A DNA stretch of 64,000 bases from assembly GCA_946412245.1 (NCBI GenBank), contig CAMKGM010000011.1, positions 1 through 64,000 on the forward strand. The letters are read 5' to 3'. The stretch's first letter is position 1; each line of letters begins with the position of its first letter. A program made the position numbers and the translations under genes. This DNA is from an uncultured Bacteroidales bacterium. GTDB lineage: Bacteria > Bacteroidota > Bacteroidia > Bacteroidales > Muribaculaceae. Positions 59,059-64,000 of this stretch are shown here, piece by piece. The notes under the pieces are model-generated. The model did not search any database and had not been told where the DNA came from. It saw only the letters and a list, made by a program, of their open reading frames with translations.

Positions 59059-60465
59059 TTACAGTCCTCGGATTTTGGCATCGCGCATTGAGCGGAATGC
59101 ATTGAAGGTCTCGAAAATGTCGGCAAGCGCAATGTTGGAGTTGTCGGCCTGGCTCTGATAGAGCGTCGCGCTACCTGAAGTATTGACATTGCGACCCTGC
59201 AAGGCGCCCGAAACGCCTGATATTTCTTCAAGCAACCGCATTTGCAGCTGAATCATGTCGTAAGCCCCAATGTTTGTGGCATTGGTTGAAATCTGCTCGG
59301 GCTTGGCGGCATCCATGCCGGGTGTGTAAGGCAGCACCCCATTGCAGTTGCGCCACACGGCACGCACATCGTCCCAAGTGAAGCCATTGGGGATAGCGGT
59401 GTCAGGGAACAGCAGCACTCCTTTGGCACTGGCATCCATAATGTGGTTAACCAGGGTAATGAGCCGGTTGAGGTACTTTTGCTGGTCAATCACATCCTCA
59501 ATAAAACTATGCACCTCGCCATCGGTCAGCGGGTAGAGTTTAATGATAAACGGATGACTGCCATGAGCAAAGGGCGAGACATAGGTGTCAAGCAACTCGC
59601 CGCTTGGAGCGAACCAACGGCATTGCCAGCGCATGGCGATGTCCCAACGCACCGACACATCGTCACCGGGCTTGATGCGGCGGGCCTCAGCCAGCGGCAA
59701 CACTTGGAGTTGCGCCGTTGTACGGTCGTGGCACACGAGCACCTCCTGGCTCTCAAGTGTCCACACCTCAATGGCGCGACACTTGCCTGAACGGCCATAC
59801 CAGAAGTCCTGACCCGTTGCCGAATCAGCACCCAGAGCCGCTGTAAAGGCAGCGGTTCGATCGGCCATATTTTCAGTGTACACACGACGCACCCACGCCG
59901 CCTTCTTGCGCGAGCCGTGGGCCACACGTTGCAGCAACTGAGCCATGCTCAAATCGTGCACTTGTCCCACAATCTCGCAGTCGCGGCACAGCGGGTCAAG
60001 CGGCGCGTTCATAAAGAAACGGTTCACATTCACCTGGCTGACATTCACCTGCTTGTGACATAAATTCTCTTGCACGTCCACACGCTGCACGCAACAGCCC
60101 GAAATCAGAAACTCCTCGAGCGTGCGGCTGTCAAGTTCATCCAAACAATTCTCACTATGCACCTGCGCCAAATGCGACTCGACGGGTGCATCCTTGAGAT
60201 GCTGGGAGCGAAATCGACCCACAATGGTCTTGACCAACTGGCGCAACACATTGTTGGTAATGGGAGCGCCGCCTGCGTCAGAGGTGTAACGCTCCCACTC
60301 GGTGAGCGTACGGCCATGTGCATCGACCGTAGTGTCAATCCACTGGTCGCCATAGGTAAATCGCTTGTTGCGTAGCCTGTCGGCACGCAAGCCATGCGCC
60401 GCGCTCCATGCCCGATAGGCGGCAAGGATTACGGCATCGTTTGCGTTATTCTTGTAGTTTTCCAT
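59059..60465 (-). CDS. Phage portal-like protein, probably C-terminally truncated
   Basis: RFTYGDQWID...GGAPITNNVLRQLVKTIVGRFR...IKLYPLTDGEVHSFIEDVIDQQKYLNRLITLVNHIMDASAKGVLLFPD...SGSATLYQSQADNSNIALADIFETFNAFRSMRD. Confidence 0.72.
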   Translation of the reverse strand: MENYKNNANDAVILAAYRAWSAAHGLRADRLRNKRFTYGDQWIDTTVDAHGRTLTEWERYTSDAGGAPITNNVLRQLVKTIVGRFRSQHLKDAPVESHLAQVHSENCLDELDSRTLEEFLISGCCVQRVDVQENLCHKQVNVSQVNVNRFFMNAPLDPLCRDCEIVGQVHDLSMAQLLQRVAHGSRKKAAWVRRVYTENMADRTAAFTAALGADSATGQDFWYGRSGKCRAIEVWTLESQEVLVCHDRTTAQLQVLPLAEARRIKPGDDVSVRWDIAMRWQCRWFAPSGELLDTYVSPFAHGSHPFIIKLYPLTDGEVHSFIEDVIDQQKYLNRLITLVNHIMDASAKGVLLFPDTAIPNGFTWDDVRAVWRNCNGVLPYTPGMDAAKPEQISTNATNIGAYDMIQLQMRLLEEISGVSGALQGRNVNTSGSATLYQSQADNSNIALADIFETFNAFRSMRDAKIRGL

Positions 60466-60536
60466 GGTTGTGTAGTTAATTTAAAATTTAGACAAGTTTC
60501 TAAAGTAGCTTAGCCTCTTTAGGATACTTGAAATCA

Positions 60537-60935
60537 TTATCTCAAAGCAAGATACTCGCGGCGATGACGAGGCCCATAAGAGACATGAATCCAGGCAAAG
60601 TCGCGTTCATTAATTGCCTGGTCCACCGGTAAGTCAAGTTGTTGCAACAAGCGATAAAGCCGTGCATTGTCAAGACGGCTGCCCACCGTGATATCGGCGG
60701 CCGCGCCGCGCATGTGCTGACTGCCGGCCGCACCACCCACCGCCTTGTTCAAGGCTCGGCAACGATAGCCGCTATTCACATGAATGGGACCGCCCCAGGC
60801 TTCGCGCAAGGGGTCAAGTACATGCTCCACCAGTGCCTCAAGGTGCGCCAGCGCTTCAGCCGGAGGGGTGTTGTCTATGCCCAGCCGCTGTGCTGTGGCC
60901 GAGCGTGTAAGTTCATTGATGGTAAAGTGTTTCAT
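60537..60935 (-). CDS. Peptidase M15 family (phage endolysin-like) protein
   Basis: FTINELTRSATAQRLGIDNTPPAEALAHLEALVEHVLDPLREAWGGPIHVNSGYRCRALNKAVGGAAGSQHMRGAAADI. Confidence 0.92.
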   Translation of the reverse strand: MKHFTINELTRSATAQRLGIDNTPPAEALAHLEALVEHVLDPLREAWGGPIHVNSGYRCRALNKAVGGAAGSQHMRGAAADITVGSRLDNARLYRLLQQLDLPVDQAINERDFAWIHVSYGPRHRREYLALR

Positions 60936-61020
60936 GGTTGTGTGATTTTGGGGTTAATACGCCACAAAATTAAGCCCCACGACGCTTCTCGCGCCATGTT
61001 AATCACACATGATTAGCCAC

Positions 61021-61908
61021 CTATCGTCCGTAGCCTATCTTGTTGCGGTAATTGGTGGGCGAAATGCCCAAATGCTTCTTTACATACTTGCCAAAGAATG
61101 AAAGATTGTCGAAATTCATGATGGTCGCTATCTCCTTAATGCTCATCGCACTATACTGCAAATGTTGCTTAATGCGACCAACTATCGCCATTGTGATAAG
61201 TTCGCTTGCTGTCTTGCCCGACTTGTTCTTGCAAATGCTTGTGAGATACTTGGGTGAGACATAAAGTTGGTCGGCAAACCACTTGACGCTGCGCTCGTTG
61301 TCAGGATTCTTGGCAAGAAGTATGACAAAACGGTGAAACAACTTATCGCCCTGACGTAGCATCACTGAGCTCTCCTCAACATGCCGGCTAATGCTTGACA
61401 ACAAGTCCAGCGCATAGCAACGCAGTATATCTATGAGCGTTTCTCGCCCATAATTTACGTTGGGATGATCAATCTTGTAGATGGCAAGTTCATAGTAGCG
61501 CACCATCAGATTCATCTCCTCCTCAGTGAAATGCACTAAGGGGTTCTCGGTCATGCGCGTGATGGAGTCAAAGATTGTATTGTTGATGAAATTGAGTCCA
61601 AAGTCTGATGTGACAGCTATGATTTTACAGGTAAATGCTTCATCACGCTCAATGTCGCTCACAACCGTATTGGAATTTACAAACAGGGCATCGTGAGCCT
61701 GCAGCTCATAGCGCTTGCCGTTCAGCGAGATTTGGAGTGTTCCGTCAAGACAGAACACAAACGCCAAAAAACCGACCTTGAATGTACGTTGAAGCGAGGG
61801 AATACTCATAATGTGGTCGGCAAATGCCACATCCTCGTCATAGTATTTAATACCTGACGACAAGGTGGGCACATCGCTCATGTTCAGTTCTGTTATTTGA
61901 TTGGGCAT
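61021..61908 (-). CDS. AraC family transcriptional regulator
   Basis: C-terminal AraC HTH: WFADQLYVSPKYLTSICKNKSGKTASELITMAIVGRIKQHLQYSAMSIKEIATIMNFDNLSFFGKYVKKHLGISPTNYR. Confidence 0.95.
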   Translation of the reverse strand: MPNQITELNMSDVPTLSSGIKYYDEDVAFADHIMSIPSLQRTFKVGFLAFVFCLDGTLQISLNGKRYELQAHDALFVNSNTVVSDIERDEAFTCKIIAVTSDFGLNFINNTIFDSITRMTENPLVHFTEEEMNLMVRYYELAIYKIDHPNVNYGRETLIDILRCYALDLLSSISRHVEESSVMLRQGDKLFHRFVILLAKNPDNERSVKWFADQLYVSPKYLTSICKNKSGKTASELITMAIVGRIKQHLQYSAMSIKEIATIMNFDNLSFFGKYVKKHLGISPTNYRNKIGYGR

Positions 61909-62119
61909 GATTTACTATTGCATAATTTTTTTTGCAAAGTTATGCATTTTATTTCACAAAAGAACCATTTTTTGTAGTTTTTTATGAAAAAACTAATTAA
62001 AAATAGTAGGAGCGGCTATACAAACCGCCCCTTCTTTATGCATTATCAACCCATTTTGGGCTTACCGAATTGCGTTAACCAAATTTGGTCATTAGGGTTT
62101 GGGTTAAAGCATGCAACGA

Positions 62120-63289
62120 CTATTTATAAGACTGATAATAGATGTCTATCAGCTCTTCCTTGTTCAGGAAACGCGGGTCATAGTCAAACTTGCTTCCGCC
62201 CGTTGCGATAGCCGTATCCACAAAACGCTCAAAATCAGCCGGAGTAATCCCCCACTCGCTCAGTTTGATGCGGTCCACGTTGCACTCGCGCTGCATGATG
62301 GCAAGTGCGTCCAGGAAATCGCTGGGACGAGCCGCCTTTTGCATCGTCATCTTCTCGGCCATCTTCATGTAGCGCTTCATACTGTCGTTCTTGAAGGTCT
62401 TGAAATAGGCATTCGAGATGGCAATCAATGCAGCTCCGTGCGGCAATTTAGGATAGTAGCCGCTCATCACATTACCCAGCGCGTGCTCACCGGTAGTGCG
62501 GCTTGTGCTCTCAACCATGCCGGCAAGACTGCTCGCCCACGCCACCTTGCAGCGGGCATGAACATCGCTACCGTCGGCAACGGCCGCCGGCAAGTACTTG
62601 TAGAGCAACCTGATGGCCTCTAGAGCATAAATGTCGCTTATGGGGGTGTGACAGGTGCGATTTATGTAACCCTCGGCTGCATGGAAAAATGCATCAAAAC
62701 CTTGATAAGCAGTGAGTTTTGGTGGTATAGAAAGCATCATCACCGGATCCACGATGGCTATTTGTGGAATGGTCTGCTCAAAACCGAAACTTACCTTCTC
62801 GTTCAGTTCCTCGTGCGTAATCACAGCCCATGGGTCTATCTCGGTGCCGGTGCCGGCTGTCGTGGGAATTGCGACAATGGGCAATGCACGGTCAAAGGGC
62901 ATCGCCTTTCCCGAACCGCCGGGTACATAATCCCACAAGTCACCGTCGTTGCAAGCCATCACAGCGATTGCCTTGGCGGTGTCGATGGAACTGCCGCCGC
63001 CCAATCCTATCACGAAGTCGCACTGGCTCTCACGGCACATCCGCGCCCCTTCCATCACATGCTTGCGTATGGGATTGGGTAGTACCTTGTCAAACACTTC
63101 GCAGGCCACACCGGCACTCCACAGTTGCTCTTTCACAGCATCCACATAGCCGTGCTTGCGCATGGAGCCACCCGACGAAATTACAATCAAAGCGCGCTTG
63201 CCGGGCAATTTTATTTTTGACAGTTGGCGCAGTTCACCTGCACCGAATATGAATCGTGTGGGAATGAATAAAGAAAATTTTGTCATCAT
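62120..63289 (-). CDS. Iron-containing alcohol dehydrogenase
   Basis: FIPTRFIFGAGELRQLSKIKLPGKRALIVISSGGSMRKHGYVD...FVIGLGGGSSIDTAKAIA...; start moved to internal Met. Confidence 0.95.
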   Translation of the reverse strand: MMTKFSLFIPTRFIFGAGELRQLSKIKLPGKRALIVISSGGSMRKHGYVDAVKEQLWSAGVACEVFDKVLPNPIRKHVMEGARMCRESQCDFVIGLGGGSSIDTAKAIAVMACNDGDLWDYVPGGSGKAMPFDRALPIVAIPTTAGTGTEIDPWAVITHEELNEKVSFGFEQTIPQIAIVDPVMMLSIPPKLTAYQGFDAFFHAAEGYINRTCHTPISDIYALEAIRLLYKYLPAAVADGSDVHARCKVAWASSLAGMVESTSRTTGEHALGNVMSGYYPKLPHGAALIAISNAYFKTFKNDSMKRYMKMAEKMTMQKAARPSDFLDALAIMQRECNVDRIKLSEWGITPADFERFVDTAIATGGSKFDYDPRFLNKEELIDIYYQSYK

Positions 63290-63473
63290 AGTTGTTTTCG
63301 ATATTAGAGTGATATCAGTTTTATTATTTTGCGTAAAATTAGTGTTTTTTCGCCGCATTTGCAAACATTCTCGCAAAAAATGCACCCGCGCTGGTGTCGC
63401 TTATGAAAAAATAATGTAATTTTGTACTCTATTTTATTCACTCGTAATCAATTTATAAACCACAATTATCAAT

Positions 63474-64000
63474 ATGGAAACAATCAAATTTGGCAAATTT
63501 GTGCAACTTGCCTACGAGATTTTTGTCGTGGACAACGATGGTGAGGCATCAGTATTCAAATTCACCGAGCAACGACCCGACTCGTTCGTCTTTGGCTTAG
63601 ACCAGGGCATGATCGATGGATTCATGAAGCGCATCGAGAACCTGGAACAGGGTGCCGCTTTCGACTTCACGCTCGCTCCCGAGGAAGCCTTTGGCGCCAA
63701 GGATCCCAACATGATTATGCAAATTGACAAGGACATCTTCAAGGTCAACGGTGAGTTTGACAGCGAAAAAGTCTTTGTGGGTGCTATGGTGCCCATGCAG
63801 ACGGCCGACGGCTACCGCATCGACGGACTCGTCGAGGAAATTACCGACGACAAGGTGACCATCGACTTCAACCATCAACTCGCCGGCGAGACCGTGCGCT
63901 ATGTCGGCACCGTGCTCACCGTGCGCGACGCCACGCCCGAGGAGCTCAACCCGCCCAAGCACCACTGCGGCTGCGGTTGCGAAGACTGTGGCGACGGTTG
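63474..64000 (+). CDS. slyD: SlyD-like FKBP-type peptidyl-prolyl isomerase (runs off the window)
   Basis: METIKFGKFVQLAYEIFVVDNDGEASVFKFTEQRPDSFVFGLDQGMIDGFMKRIENLEQGAAFDFTLAPEEAFG...; His/Cys-rich tail KHHCGCGCEDCGDG. Confidence 0.9.
   Translation, partial: METIKFGKFVQLAYEIFVVDNDGEASVFKFTEQRPDSFVFGLDQGMIDGFMKRIENLEQGAAFDFTLAPEEAFGAKDPNMIMQIDKDIFKVNGEFDSEKVFVGAMVPMQTADGYRIDGLVEEITDDKVTIDFNHQLAGETVRYVGTVLTVRDATPEELNPPKHHCGCGCEDCGDG

Overview
The window looks like a Bacteroidales chromosome (Muribaculaceae/Prevotellaceae-like, judged from gene content and TTTG-N20-TAnnTTTG promoters; taxonomy is inference). From left to right it contains: the infB-nusA-rimP block; a tightly packed seven-gene minus-strand operon (4969-13766) encoding a tubulin/FtsZ-like GTPase, a very large actin/Hsp70-fold ATPase, a VWA-like lipoprotein, membrane proteins, and two tail-anchored zinc-ribbon proteins, one with an orphan FtsK-gamma-like winged helix; a DUF4143-type ATPase preceded by a 23-bp-periodic iteron array; PAS, thioesterase, PafA-like phosphatase, DUF262/DUF1524 (GmrSD-like), pepP and gamma-carbonic-anhydrase genes, interspersed with structured dispersed repeats; a type IX secretion operon (porT, porP/sprF, gldK-L-M-N); an exopolysaccharide locus whose Wzc-like protein has an apparently P-loop-less kinase domain and which ends in a CotH-dockerin protein; a TonB/ExbB/ExbD-pdxJ block with divergent nadK; a C10 protease and a large GH13 amylase that share the same terminal dockerin-like module; a truncated portal protein plus M15 peptidase (phage remnant); an AraC regulator, an iron-type alcohol dehydrogenase and slyD. 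The best candidate for an undescribed system is the tubulin-like + actin-like + VWA operon. No tRNA, rRNA or CRISPR array was recognised.
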